DNA of 64,000 nt, taken from positions 496,001 to 560,000 of the forward strand of contig CAWESL010000002.1 in the NCBI GenBank assembly GCA_963811705.1, in the 5' to 3' direction. Shown here piece by piece: positions 56,001 through 63,589 of the stretch (position 1 is the first letter of the stretch; each line of letters begins with the position of its first letter). Made by a program: the position numbers and the translations under genes. The notes under the pieces are model-generated. The model was not told the origin of the DNA. It did no database searches and was given only the letters and a program-made list of their open reading frames with translations. The stretch is from DATJPR01 sp963811705 (GTDB lineage Bacteria; Bacteroidota; Ignavibacteria; UBA10030; UBA6906).

Positions 56001-56475
56001 CGCCGGCTTTCTGAAACAACGGTTCCGCTGGTCGTTCGGGATCATGCAATCGGTCTGGAAGCACCGCTCTTCATTGTTTTCGCGGACAGTGCCCAACCTC
56101 GGCTTTGTCGCGCTCCCGAACATCCTTTTCTTCCAGATCTTGCTTCCGCTCCTGTCGCCGCTCGCGGACCTGTTCATGGTGTTCGCGCTCGTGAACGGGA
56201 ACGGATCCGAGGTTGTCGGCTACTACATCGCGTTCCTCCTCGTCGACGCGATGGGGGCATGGATCGCTTTCCGATTCGAAGGCGAACGGGTTTCCCGGCT
56301 CCTCTATTTACTGCCCCAACGTTTCATCTACCGGCAACTCATGTACTGGGTTCTTGTCAAGGCGATCTTGCGTGCGGTTCAGGGGGAATTGACCCATTGG
56401 GGAGTGCTGAAGAGGACAGGGAGTGTGGGCTCGCCGCAGGAGGCGAATGCGGATGGAACGCGTAATCAGTCGTGA
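53089..56475 (+). CDS. GH18 / polysaccharide deacetylase / GT2 fusion protein (1128 aa)
   Basis: Three catalytic domains are in one chain. An N-terminal membrane segment lies at about 18-42. A GH18-like domain spans about 108-415; GINVDFE ends in the expected acid Glu222. A NodB deacetylase domain spans about 480-690, with TFDDGPD (Asp496, Asp497) and HSFTH (His547, His551). Two or more membrane segments follow near 705-745. A processive GT2 domain spans about 757-1000, with VVDDGSTD (Asp797), DGD (848-850), ED (Asp941) and QxxRW (977-981), then three to four C-terminal membrane segments. It probably makes a beta-linked, N-acetylated polysaccharide inside and trims or deacetylates it outside. 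The gene stands alone, nine bases from the convergent dsbD. Confidence 0.9.
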   Translation: MNAERPVFLAENSNRWNRFLWIVRLAGAGLAIMTVVVTIAVINPEYVGLPKLLGENDVYKRLLNPDHPALARTKANAGFQRSRTHVPDKANFNYERRSRTTPVAVPLRQSPVRAGFYVNWDPQSFYSLRDNVERLSMVIPEWFFLSDTGDTVIADVENRALDLLREKKVPVVAMLTNFYPDQWNGENVHRILHSPEKRKSFIASILRLLRRYSFAGINVDFEALNEQSDEYLVEFMKELHAALHPAGYLVSIDVAPFNSDYDLVRLSDVCDFIIVMAYDEHYAESVPGPVSDQQWFHSVLADITGKVPSRKVIVGIPAYGYDWPKNDSGATVSYYEALITAKESDTTVTFDAVGNTLQCVYDDDNDIPHSIFFVDAATAFNQLQAIHAAGTAGAALWRLGSEDPRMWKFYDTRLGNDTVSWPDPGLQDIQPASTDIDFEGEGEILNMVATPEPGRVNVMYDSTRRIVTDEQYLQFPSSYVVKKYGKKDSVVALTFDDGPDARYTPRILDILNAAGIKATFFVIGVNVENNVSLLKRMYDMGEEIGNHSFTHPNLAEVPAERTVVELQATRRIIESITGHTTILFRPPYNADSEPESMEELLPVEIGKRENYYTVAESVDPQDWEPGVSPDTILSRIIQQQQLGNIVLLHDAGGDREATVKILPSIIQHYRAMGYKFVTVSELMGKTRDEVMPPVVGRDQLLLTQFNWFVVVVIFWSGRLLFWLFLMGIVLSIGRTLLTGGLAAMQKRALRERCARPRSEALSTSVIVPAHNEEVNIVSTIRSLLAGTVQELEIIVVDDGSTDATAARVRETFAGETRVRLVAKPNGGKASALNAGIAVASGTIVVCIDGDTQLRPNAIERLLEGFDEDGQVAAVAGNAKVGNEVNTLTTWQAIEYITSQNFDRRAFDLLNAIAVVPGAIGAFRKQSVLAVGGFTSDTLAEDCDLTLKLLKAGESIRYCPEAIALTEAPETVAGFLKQRFRWSFGIMQSVWKHRSSLFSRTVPNLGFVALPNILFFQILLPLLSPLADLFMVFALVNGNGSEVVGYYIAFLLVDAMGAWIAFRFEGERVSRLLYLLPQRFIYRQLMYWVLVKAILRAVQGELTHWGVLKRTGSVGSPQEANADGTRNQS

Positions 56476-56484
56476 AGCGAAGGG

Positions 56485-58704
56485 TCAGTCGGCCTGTGCG
56501 ACGGGCCGGACGCCTTTTTCGACCGCGTCCAACAGAATGCTCTTGGTGATCACTTCGGGGAGAACGATGGGTTCGGTGGGCCTCCCCTGAGGGAACACCA
56601 CATAGAGGGGGACTCCGGACCTTCCGAATTTCGAGAGCAACGCAGTGATTTCCGGATTCCGGGTGGTCCAATCCGCCCGGATGGGGACGATGCCGGATTC
56701 TTTGATCTTCGCGACCACCTCCGGATCCGACAGCACCGTCTTCTCATTCACCTTGCAGGTCAGGCACCACTCCGCCGTGAAATCGATAAGCACGGGGGTG
56801 TTCGCATCGAGCAGCGATTCGAGCTTTGCCCGGTCGAACCCCTCCCATGAAATGCCCCCATGAGTTGAAGGCGCAGACGGCACCGCGACACCCGCTTCAA
56901 GAACATCCCTCGCCGACATCACGTCGCCCAGAAGTCCCCACCAGCCCGCCACCACGATGAGCGCGGCGACGGCCCAGACGATGACCGCCCGCAAGCGCGA
57001 CGACGACAACGTCAGGAATCGGCCGATGATCCAGCAAGCGAGACCCACCGTCAGGAGAAAGGCGCCCGTCCACACGATTGCTTCCATTCCCAGCTGTTTC
57101 CCGAGGACATAGAGAAGCCAAAGCAGGGTCGCCATCATCAGAAATCCCATGAACTGCTTTGCGGTCTCCATCCATGCGCCCGGCTTCGGCAGAAATTTCA
57201 TCCAGGCAGGCTTCGAAGTGAGAAGGATGTACGGGAGGGCCATGCCCACGGCGACCGTGCTGAAGATCAGAAGAATTCCCCACCAGGGTTGAGCGAAGGC
57301 AAATCCCAGTGCGGTTCCGAGGAACGGCGCGGTGCAGGGCGTGGCGAGGATCGTCGCAAAGATGCCTTCAAAGAACGAAGGAGCATACCCCGCTTCTCCT
57401 TCATGTTTCTGAAGCACGTTCCCGACGCCTTCGAGGGCTTTCGTCGGGAGCCGGATCTCGAACACGCCGAACAGACTGAGTCCGAAGGCGAAGACAATGG
57501 TCGCCATGACGATGACAAACAAGGGCTCCTGAAACTGAAAACCCCAGCCGACCCGCTGCCCGGCGGCCTGCAGGATGATCACGAACGACGCCAGGACAAG
57601 AAACGACACGAGGATCCCCGAAGAGAACGTCCATCCGAGCTTTCTCACTCGTCGCGGGTCATCGCCCGCCATTCTGACGAGGCCGAAGATCTTCAATGCA
57701 ATGACGGGAAGAACGCACGGCATGATATTGAGAAGCAAACCCCCGACGAGCGCAAGGAGGAGATAGAGGAGGAGCGATCCCTGCGATCCTGATGTCGTTG
57801 TGGAGAACTGCTGGTCGAGAATCCCCTTTCCTGTCGATCCGCCGGTGCCGCCTTCACCGGACGAGAAGAATGTCGCAGGAAGGGTCATCGCGATGTCGAC
57901 CCCCTTCCGTGCATTTCCCGGTCCCGCAAACACCAGAACGCCGTGGAAGTCTATGGCGCTATCAATACGCTCGTAAGGAGTGACGGTGAGCGAAATGCTG
58001 GCGGTGTTCTCATGGAGACGGATGGAAGGCCGACTAAGCTGGGCGTTGGGAATCGACTCAGGATAGAAATCAATTGTCCCTGCGGCGGGTGCAGACCCGA
58101 ACACCGCGTCGATGGTGATCGTCTTTGCGGACGCTTGCGTGCGTATCTGGAAGTGGTCGAAATCGGTGTGAGGCGGAGGAACGAGCTGACCGTATTTGTC
58201 GAACAGATCATTGTGGTCAGGTGCGCCGGCCGTTGCTGACACCGGCAGCCGCATCTGAACGCTCGCGCTCCCAGGCACGCAGGAGGATTTACACTCGAGC
58301 CACGAAACGTCGGCCGAAAATGTCACGGTTGTCCCCGGAGCGACATCCGACGGGACAGCGATCGGGACCATGAGCATGGTCTGATCGCCATAGCCATAGG
58401 TGATCACGTCCCCTTCTTCGGCGTGTTTCTCGGGGAGCGGCCATTCGACGGGCCCGGCGGCAAACCCCGGCGGAAGCTTCCATTTGATGTCCGTCGCCAG
58501 TCCCGCCTCGCCGGGATTCTTCCAATAGGTATGCCACCCTGCATCCATCTGGAGCAGGATTCCCGCTGTCAAGGTCTTTCCTGGTTCGATTGATCGGGTA
58601 TTGGCGAGGAGGGTGACTCTCGTATGTGCGGCGAGACTCTCTGCGGGGGACAACGCGCCAATGATCAGGCTGCAAGAAAGGAGAATACTATGACGAAGCT
58701 TCAT
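56485..58704 (-). CDS. dsbD: Thiol:disulfide interchange protein DsbD
   Basis: A 739-residue DsbD that carries reducing power from cytoplasmic thioredoxin to periplasmic proteins. A signal peptide opens the chain. An N-terminal domain contains WLECKSSCVPG with two Cys. Eight hydrophobic segments follow, with the intramembrane cysteines in MPCVLPVIALK and TPCTAPFLG. The C-terminal thioredoxin-like domain has FTAEWCLTCKVNE (CxxC) and ends in a VPLYVVF cis-Pro segment. All three redox pairs are present. The N-terminal domain resembles ScsB-type more than E. coli DsbD alpha. Confidence 0.93.
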   Translation of the reverse strand: MKLRHSILLSCSLIIGALSPAESLAAHTRVTLLANTRSIEPGKTLTAGILLQMDAGWHTYWKNPGEAGLATDIKWKLPPGFAAGPVEWPLPEKHAEEGDVITYGYGDQTMLMVPIAVPSDVAPGTTVTFSADVSWLECKSSCVPGSASVQMRLPVSATAGAPDHNDLFDKYGQLVPPPHTDFDHFQIRTQASAKTITIDAVFGSAPAAGTIDFYPESIPNAQLSRPSIRLHENTASISLTVTPYERIDSAIDFHGVLVFAGPGNARKGVDIAMTLPATFFSSGEGGTGGSTGKGILDQQFSTTTSGSQGSLLLYLLLALVGGLLLNIMPCVLPVIALKIFGLVRMAGDDPRRVRKLGWTFSSGILVSFLVLASFVIILQAAGQRVGWGFQFQEPLFVIVMATIVFAFGLSLFGVFEIRLPTKALEGVGNVLQKHEGEAGYAPSFFEGIFATILATPCTAPFLGTALGFAFAQPWWGILLIFSTVAVGMALPYILLTSKPAWMKFLPKPGAWMETAKQFMGFLMMATLLWLLYVLGKQLGMEAIVWTGAFLLTVGLACWIIGRFLTLSSSRLRAVIVWAVAALIVVAGWWGLLGDVMSARDVLEAGVAVPSAPSTHGGISWEGFDRAKLESLLDANTPVLIDFTAEWCLTCKVNEKTVLSDPEVVAKIKESGIVPIRADWTTRNPEITALLSKFGRSGVPLYVVFPQGRPTEPIVLPEVITKSILLDAVEKGVRPVAQAD

Positions 58705-58755
58705 GTCTCGTGCTCTGGATATCGTTCGACTCCCTCACCGGCACACCCCTCCGAC

Positions 58756-58908
58756 TCATTTATCCGATTTCTTGTCTGTGTCGTGGAGGAACCCCTTCTT
58801 CCATCGCTTTCGAACAAGAAACACCAGGTACACGAACATGAGAAGTCCAATGACTCCAATGGCAATCAGATTTTGACCGATGAAATCAATGCCTTCGTTC
58901 GATTGCAT
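58756..58908 (-). CDS. Small single-pass membrane protein (50 aa)
   Basis: The frame reads MQSNEGIDFIGQNLIAIG..., then a hydrophobic stretch (VIGLLMFVYLVFLV), then a basic RKRWKKG segment and a polar tail ending DKKSDK. The layout (outside-in: short N-terminus, one helix, positive inner flank) is that of a real small membrane protein. GGTGG lies upstream of the ATG at 58906-58908. The stop is 51 bases before dsbD, in the same direction, so it may share the transcript. Its family is unknown. Confidence 0.6.
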   Translation of the reverse strand: MQSNEGIDFIGQNLIAIGVIGLLMFVYLVFLVRKRWKKGFLHDTDKKSDK

Positions 58909-58987
58909 AGTACCACCGCTGATCAGAGTCAGAGCTGATGTTGGTGAGACGAATGAATATAAGGATCGAAACTCCGGTTTACAACCG

Positions 58988-59572
58988 TCACCGCGCCTGC
59001 CATTCCTTCAGAAGTGATACGAGGGTATTCTCAGAAAGTGTCGGAAGTTCATACATTCCCGCGATCTTTCGTTGACGACAGGCCTCGTACAGGCTGACCG
59101 CGGCCGCGACGGAAACATTCAGACTTTGGATCATTCCCACCATCGGAACATGGAAATTGACGTCCGCCCCTGCGGCAGCCTCCTCTGAAACACCGCGGTG
59201 CTCATTGCCGAACACCAGGGCGACATTGCCCGTGAGGTCGAGGTCGTAGAGGCCTACGGCATCGGCGGCAAGTCGGGTCGCGCAGATGCGGAATCCCTCT
59301 GCGCGCAGTGTCCGATAGCAGTCGTCCACTGAGCGATGGAGTCTCCGCTTGACCCATTTGCTGGCACTGGACGAGCTTTTCTTCCCGATACGGGGAAACT
59401 TCTCGACCGTGTACAGGAGCTCCACCTGCAGCACTCCGACGGCGTCACACGACCGGAGCACGGCGCTCACATTGTGCGGGTCATGGATATTCTCCATGAC
59501 GACGGTCAGTCCTGCCTGTCTTCGACGGGCGACAGCCAGAAATTTCTCTCGTCGTCGTTCAGTGAGCGCCAT
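58988..59572 (-). CDS. trmH: tRNA (Gm18) 2'-O-methyltransferase TrmH-like (SPOUT)
   Basis: A 194-residue SpoU-family methyltransferase. Motif 1 is VMENIHDPHNVSAVLRSCDAVGV near residue 25-47, motif 2 is LVFGNEHRGVSEE, and motif 3 is VPMVGMIQSLNVSVAAAVSLYE, the knotted SAM site. A C-terminal extension past the knot is typical of TrmH, which methylates G18 of tRNA. A related rRNA target cannot be excluded. It overlaps the EamA transporter gene by 14 bases. Confidence 0.9.
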   Translation of the reverse strand: MALTERRREKFLAVARRRQAGLTVVMENIHDPHNVSAVLRSCDAVGVLQVELLYTVEKFPRIGKKSSSSASKWVKRRLHRSVDDCYRTLRAEGFRICATRLAADAVGLYDLDLTGNVALVFGNEHRGVSEEAAAGADVNFHVPMVGMIQSLNVSVAAAVSLYEACRQRKIAGMYELPTLSENTLVSLLKEWQAR

Positions 59573-60485
59573 GGTCAGAGTGCGGAGAAGATTGTGAGAG
59601 GATCATTCCGGGCTCGCGGCGTACTTGCAGAAGAATGATGGCAAGGACGACCAGGACCGCCCCGAAGGATTGCAGTCCTGTAAGGCCTTCACCGAGGATG
59701 AGCGCTGCCGATGTGATGGCGACGATCGGCTCCATTGTGCTCGTGATGATCGCCCGGGATGGTGTGACCATACGGAGGCCGTTGAAATACAGGGAATGCG
59801 GTATGAGGATGGAGAAAATGGCGAGGACAATCAGTCCTCCCCACGGCAGCGACGGTCCATCGCCGGGAAACAACGTCCACGGCGGGCGCACCACGAGCCA
59901 GAACGCCGCGGCGCCGGCAATGGAATAGAAGGTCACGCTCCAGAACGGATACATGCGCAGGAGTTTCCGGGTGTAGACATTCAGGAACGCAAAGCAGACA
60001 ACGGAAGCGAGACCGGTCACCAATCCGACAGGCGTTATCCGCAGGACCCGCGGGTCGTAGGCCCCGACGGCGAGGAAACAGCCGAAGAGGGAGAGAAGGG
60101 CAGCCGCGACTTTGATGGTCGTGAAACGCTCTTCCCCGACATAGACGGCGTAGGCAAGGACCAGGAGGGGTGCGGTATACTGGATCAGGATCCCCGTCGC
60201 GACGGTGCTTTCCTTGATCGTGTAGTAATAGGTGAAATTCGCCCCAGCGACGCCGAGGATGCCGGAGAGAAGAAATCTCCACACGTCGCGGAGGCGAATG
60301 CGCAGGGCGTCCCGCCGGAACATATAGAGGAGGGGGAGAAGGATCAGCGTCGTGAACGTCACGCGCGCCTGGACAATGACCACGGTGTCGACGTTGTGGT
60401 TGATCAGGAATTTGGCGCCGGTGGCGGATGATCCCCAGAGAAACGCCGCTCCGAGAACCATCAAGTAGCCTTTGAAGCCTTTCAT
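59559..60485 (-). CDS. EamA/DMT-family transporter
   Basis: A 308-residue ten-helix protein with two EamA repeats (about 5-140 and 155-290). The first repeat includes GAAFLWGSSATGAKFLI and ends with the ESTVATGILIQYTAPLLVLAYAV segment. The second repeat ends with STMEPIVAITSAALILGE, the usual tail of DMT exporters. It probably exports a small metabolite. It overlaps both trmH and the TPR gene. Confidence 0.88.
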   Translation of the reverse strand: MKGFKGYLMVLGAAFLWGSSATGAKFLINHNVDTVVIVQARVTFTTLILLPLLYMFRRDALRIRLRDVWRFLLSGILGVAGANFTYYYTIKESTVATGILIQYTAPLLVLAYAVYVGEERFTTIKVAAALLSLFGCFLAVGAYDPRVLRITPVGLVTGLASVVCFAFLNVYTRKLLRMYPFWSVTFYSIAGAAAFWLVVRPPWTLFPGDGPSLPWGGLIVLAIFSILIPHSLYFNGLRMVTPSRAIITSTMEPIVAITSAALILGEGLTGLQSFGAVLVVLAIILLQVRREPGMILSQSSPHSDHGAH

Positions 60486-61039
60486 TCGCCTTGGATTTTG
60501 TCGCTTCCGGGAGTGCCCGCCTCATCGGCCAGTCTCCGAAAATGGTCGCTCTGCTCGGTGTCACCCGCCAGCTCATAGAGATGGCTCAGGCGCGTGTAGA
60601 GGCTGATCGGATTCTTCACATGGTCCACACCTCTCCGGACAAATTCGATCAGCGTCTGGATCGGCGGGATGTTCAGGTCGGGTTCGTAACAGTCACAGGC
60701 GTCGAGATACGGATCCGGTTCTGCCGGGCGGGCGATCGAGGCCTTCTGATAATAATTGATCGCGAGCTCGTAGTTGTCGGTTTCGCCCTGGGTCACTTCG
60801 AAGACGCTTGCCAGCCAGAGATACACGTCGTACGCAGCGTCCGGAATTCTCGCGGCAAGCTTTTCTCCGAACAATCGGACTTCGTCGACGGAGAGCGCGT
60901 GATTCCAGAAGAGGAGGCGATACATCTCGATGTCCAGAACGTCTTGAGCCATCGCCGCCTGAAACGCATCGAAAATCTCGTTGAAATCCGTGGAACTGGC
61001 AAAGGCTTTCCGGATCTCGTCGAGGGTGTACGTCCGCAC
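60482..61039 (-). CDS. TPR-like helical protein, unknown function (185 aa)
   Basis: Repeating helical pairs with TPR spacing occupy residues about 60-175 (for example NYELAINYYQKASIARPAEPDPYLDACDCY and ISLYTRLSHLYELAGDTEQ). No signal peptide, membrane segment or catalytic motif is seen. Its stop overlaps the EamA transporter start by four bases. The role is unknown, likely protein binding. Confidence 0.75.
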   Translation of the reverse strand: MRTYTLDEIRKAFASSTDFNEIFDAFQAAMAQDVLDIEMYRLLFWNHALSVDEVRLFGEKLAARIPDAAYDVYLWLASVFEVTQGETDNYELAINYYQKASIARPAEPDPYLDACDCYEPDLNIPPIQTLIEFVRRGVDHVKNPISLYTRLSHLYELAGDTEQSDHFRRLADEAGTPGSDKIQGE

Positions 61040-61354
61040 GGAATGTCTCCCGTTGGCTGCAGTCGAACGGGCAGCAATCGCACCTGCGGGTCTTCTGTGG
61101 TGCCGATCGGCCTGTGAAAGGATCTTGCGGGAAGATACTGCGAGTCACCGAACCGTGATGCCGCTGGTGCGGCATCGGTCAGGAAACATACACAAGGCCA
61201 CCGTGAAAATCAACCGGAAGCGGCACGCGGAGGCTTGTATTTCAATCGGCAACTCGCTACGTTGCTGGTTGATCCTGGTTGTTCCCATTGCAATCCCTGA
61301 TGCTCGTCGTTCTTCCCCAAGTTCCCACAACCCCAAGCCCCTGGGAGATATCCT
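61040..61354. promoter_or_regulatory. Divergent intergenic region upstream of gltA and the TPR gene
   Basis: No gene is seen in these 315 bases. An inverted repeat spans 61151-61178 (GATGCCG, 6-nt loop, CGGCATC, with outer ACCG/CGGT pairing). GGGAG lies seven bases before the gltA ATG. No clear sigma70 or Bacteroides-type promoter could be picked. Confidence 0.3.
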
Positions 61355-62653
61355 ATGACACCCCCCTTAGCACCTTCACCAAGTTCCAAGAATTCGCTCA
61401 CGGTCGTCGACAACCGCACCGGCAAGCAGTACGAAATTCCCATTGCGGACAACACGATCCGCGCGATGGATTTCCGCCAAATAAAAACCGGACCGGAAGA
61501 TTTCGGGCTCATGACGTATGATCCCGCGTTTATGAATACCGCGTCGTGCAGAAGCGCCATTACCTTTATTGACGGCGACAAGGGGATACTCCGCTACCGC
61601 GGGTATCCGATTGAACAAATTGCCGAGAAGTGTTCGTTCCTGGAAGTGGCCTACCTCCTGATGCATGGCGAACTGCCCGACAAGAATCAGCGGGACGAGT
61701 GGACGAAAAACATTACGACGCACACGCACGTCCATGAGAACGTCAAAAAAATCATCGACGGTTTTCAGCGCGACGCTCACCCCATGGGCACGCTCATCGC
61801 CGCCCTCGGCTCTCTCTCGACGCTCTATCCATCGGCGAAAAACGTCGGCGACCGCAATGAAGAACTCCTGAGTGCCTACCGCCTCCTGGGGAAAACCCCC
61901 ACGCTGGCCGCCTATGGCTTCCGGCACGGCAAAGGTCTGCCCTACGTCGATCCCGACGATGGCCTCAGTTACACCGCGAACTTCATGAACATGATGTTCC
62001 GCAAAAGCGGCCAGGACTACCGGCCCGATCCCATCCTGGTGCGAGCGCTCGATATCCTGTTCATCCTGCAGGCCGATCACGAGCAGAACTGCAGCACGAA
62101 CACCATGCGCTGCGTGGGAAGCTCGAAGGTCGATCCGTTCAGCGCGGCTGCGGGTGCGGCATGCGCGCTCTACGGCCCGCTCCACGGCGGCGCGAATGAA
62201 GCCGTGTTGAAGATGCTCGATGAAATCGATTCCATCGCGAGAATCCCGGGCTTCATCAAGGAGGTCAAGGAAGGAAAAGGAAAACTCATGGGGTTCGGAC
62301 ACAGGGTCTACAAGAACTTCGACCCCCGTGCGTCGATCATCAAGAAGCTCGCCGATCAGGTGTTCGGCGTGACCGGCCGGAACCCCAAACTCGACATCGC
62401 CCTGGAACTGGAACGGATCGCCCTCCAGGACGACTATTTCGTTTCGCGCAAACTGTACCCCAACGTCGACTTCTACTCGGGGTTGATCTACCAGGCACTC
62501 GGATTCCCGACGGAGTTCTTCACTGTGCTGTTCGCCATCGGGAGAATGAGCGGCTGGCTTGCCCAGTGGGTGGAGTTGGTGAAAGATCCGGAACAGAAGA
62601 TTTCGCGGCCGCGGCAGATCTATACCGGTCACGACAAGCGGAATCTCGCGTAA
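61355..62653 (+). CDS. gltA: Citrate synthase
   Basis: A 432-residue type II-like citrate synthase that condenses oxaloacetate and acetyl-CoA. Landmarks are an N-terminal beta-rich domain with DGDKGILRYRGYPIEQIAE, the acetyl-CoA/catalytic segment ADHEQNCSTNTMRCVGSS, GPLHGGANEAVLKML with His, GFGHRVYKNFDPR and VDFYSGLIYQALGFP with the catalytic Asp. The GGGAG ribosome binding site fixes the start. It stands alone between a divergent region and a strong inverted repeat. Confidence 0.96.
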   Translation: MTPPLAPSPSSKNSLTVVDNRTGKQYEIPIADNTIRAMDFRQIKTGPEDFGLMTYDPAFMNTASCRSAITFIDGDKGILRYRGYPIEQIAEKCSFLEVAYLLMHGELPDKNQRDEWTKNITTHTHVHENVKKIIDGFQRDAHPMGTLIAALGSLSTLYPSAKNVGDRNEELLSAYRLLGKTPTLAAYGFRHGKGLPYVDPDDGLSYTANFMNMMFRKSGQDYRPDPILVRALDILFILQADHEQNCSTNTMRCVGSSKVDPFSAAAGAACALYGPLHGGANEAVLKMLDEIDSIARIPGFIKEVKEGKGKLMGFGHRVYKNFDPRASIIKKLADQVFGVTGRNPKLDIALELERIALQDDYFVSRKLYPNVDFYSGLIYQALGFPTEFFTVLFAIGRMSGWLAQWVELVKDPEQKISRPRQIYTGHDKRNLA

Positions 62654-62694
62654 TCCCATCCTGCCGTAAGGCGTTAGCTCTCTGAAATCTCCGG

Positions 62695-62731
62695 GCGGCA
62701 ACCGGTGCGGTGAAACACCGACGGTTGCCGC
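62695..62731. terminator. Bidirectional terminator between gltA and the DUF190 gene
   Basis: GCGGCAACCG (62695-62704) pairs perfectly with CGGTTGCCGC (62722-62731), with GGTG/CACC pairing inside, followed by a short T run on the plus strand. It sits between convergent genes. Although it contains GGTTGCC, it lacks the palindromic TAGG centre of the interspersed clusters. Confidence 0.65.
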
Positions 62732-62737
62732 TTTGCG

Positions 62738-63091
62738 TCACATCTTCTTCTCGTGGCCGTACCAGATCACTTCGGCTCTTTCGAGCGTGATAAGCCCTCC
62801 GCTTCCGCTCTGCTCGATCATCTCGTCCAGAAGCGGGAGGAACCCACGGATCTTCTCCTCGGTGTCCACAAGTTCCACCACGATCGGCAGGTCTTCCGAC
62901 AGTCGCACGATCTTTGCCGTGTGCAGATGACTTCTCGCCCCGAAACCCTCGACGCCGCGGAGAACGGTGACTCCGGCCATCCCGCGCCCCTTGGCCGACC
63001 GGACGATCGTTTCGTACAGGGGACGACCCTCGCACCGGTCCGCCTCTCCGATGAAGATGCGGAGCAATTTCCCTTCGCCTTCCAGTTTCAT
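62738..63091 (-). CDS. DUF190 protein
   Basis: A 117-residue PII-like small protein. LLRIFIGEADRCEGRPLYETIVRSAKGRGMAGVTVLRGVEGFG near residues 10-53 is the diagnostic DUF190 opening, and DLPIVVELVDTEEKI follows. DUF190 genes often accompany crcB fluoride channels, as here (crcB is 50 bases upstream). The start at 63091 has AAGGGA six bases before it; earlier in-frame ATGs are not favoured. A regulatory role linked to fluoride export is inferred. Confidence 0.88.
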   Translation of the reverse strand: MKLEGEGKLLRIFIGEADRCEGRPLYETIVRSAKGRGMAGVTVLRGVEGFGARSHLHTAKIVRLSEDLPIVVELVDTEEKIRGFLPLLDEMIEQSGSGGLITLERAEVIWYGHEKKM

Positions 63092-63141
63092 TGCGTTCCC
63101 TTCCGTGGATGGTGTGCGACCGATGATGGAAGTCATCCGGC

Positions 63142-63513
63142 CTAAACAAGCCGACCAACGACTGTTCCCAGCCATGTCGCAGTCAGACAGAGTATCAGGG
63201 AGAGCCCCGCGTTCGCAAGTCCCGCCGTCACGCTCCCTTCAAGGAACAACGCGATCGTTTCGTAACTGAACGACGAGAACGTGGTAAAGCCGCCGAGGAT
63301 CCCGACCGTCAGAAAGAGTCGGACCGTCGGGCTGACCAGGAAGCGATCGTCGAATGTGGTCATCAGGATGCCGATGACAAGACTGCCAAGAATGTTCACC
63401 GCAAGGGTGCCGTACGGAAATCCCGTGCCCGTCCATCGGTACACTGCCCCCTGAAGGAGGTAACGCGCGCACGCGCCAAGTCCTCCCCCGACAAAGACCG
63501 CCAAGAGATTCAT
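63142..63513 (-). CDS. crcB: Fluoride-specific ion channel CrcB/Fluc
   Basis: A 123-residue four-helix Fluc channel. GGGLGACARYL opens the first helix, NILGSLVIG lies in the second, and FTTFSSFSYE in the third carries the Phe and Ser residues of the fluoride path. It exports fluoride as a dimer in the inner membrane. A crcB fluoride riboswitch was looked for upstream and not found. It is divergent from the GT4 gene. Confidence 0.95.
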   Translation of the reverse strand: MNLLAVFVGGGLGACARYLLQGAVYRWTGTGFPYGTLAVNILGSLVIGILMTTFDDRFLVSPTVRLFLTVGILGGFTTFSSFSYETIALFLEGSVTAGLANAGLSLILCLTATWLGTVVGRLV

Positions 63514-63589
63514 CGCACCACCTTCCGGTCAATTGATTGCAGCGGTGAACGCTTGCCCATTGATACCCAATTGCGTACCATAACCAACC

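Noticed and set aside
63514..63589. Fluoride riboswitch ahead of crcB
   Set aside because: The short leader does not show the conserved fluoride-riboswitch opening or pseudoknot text.
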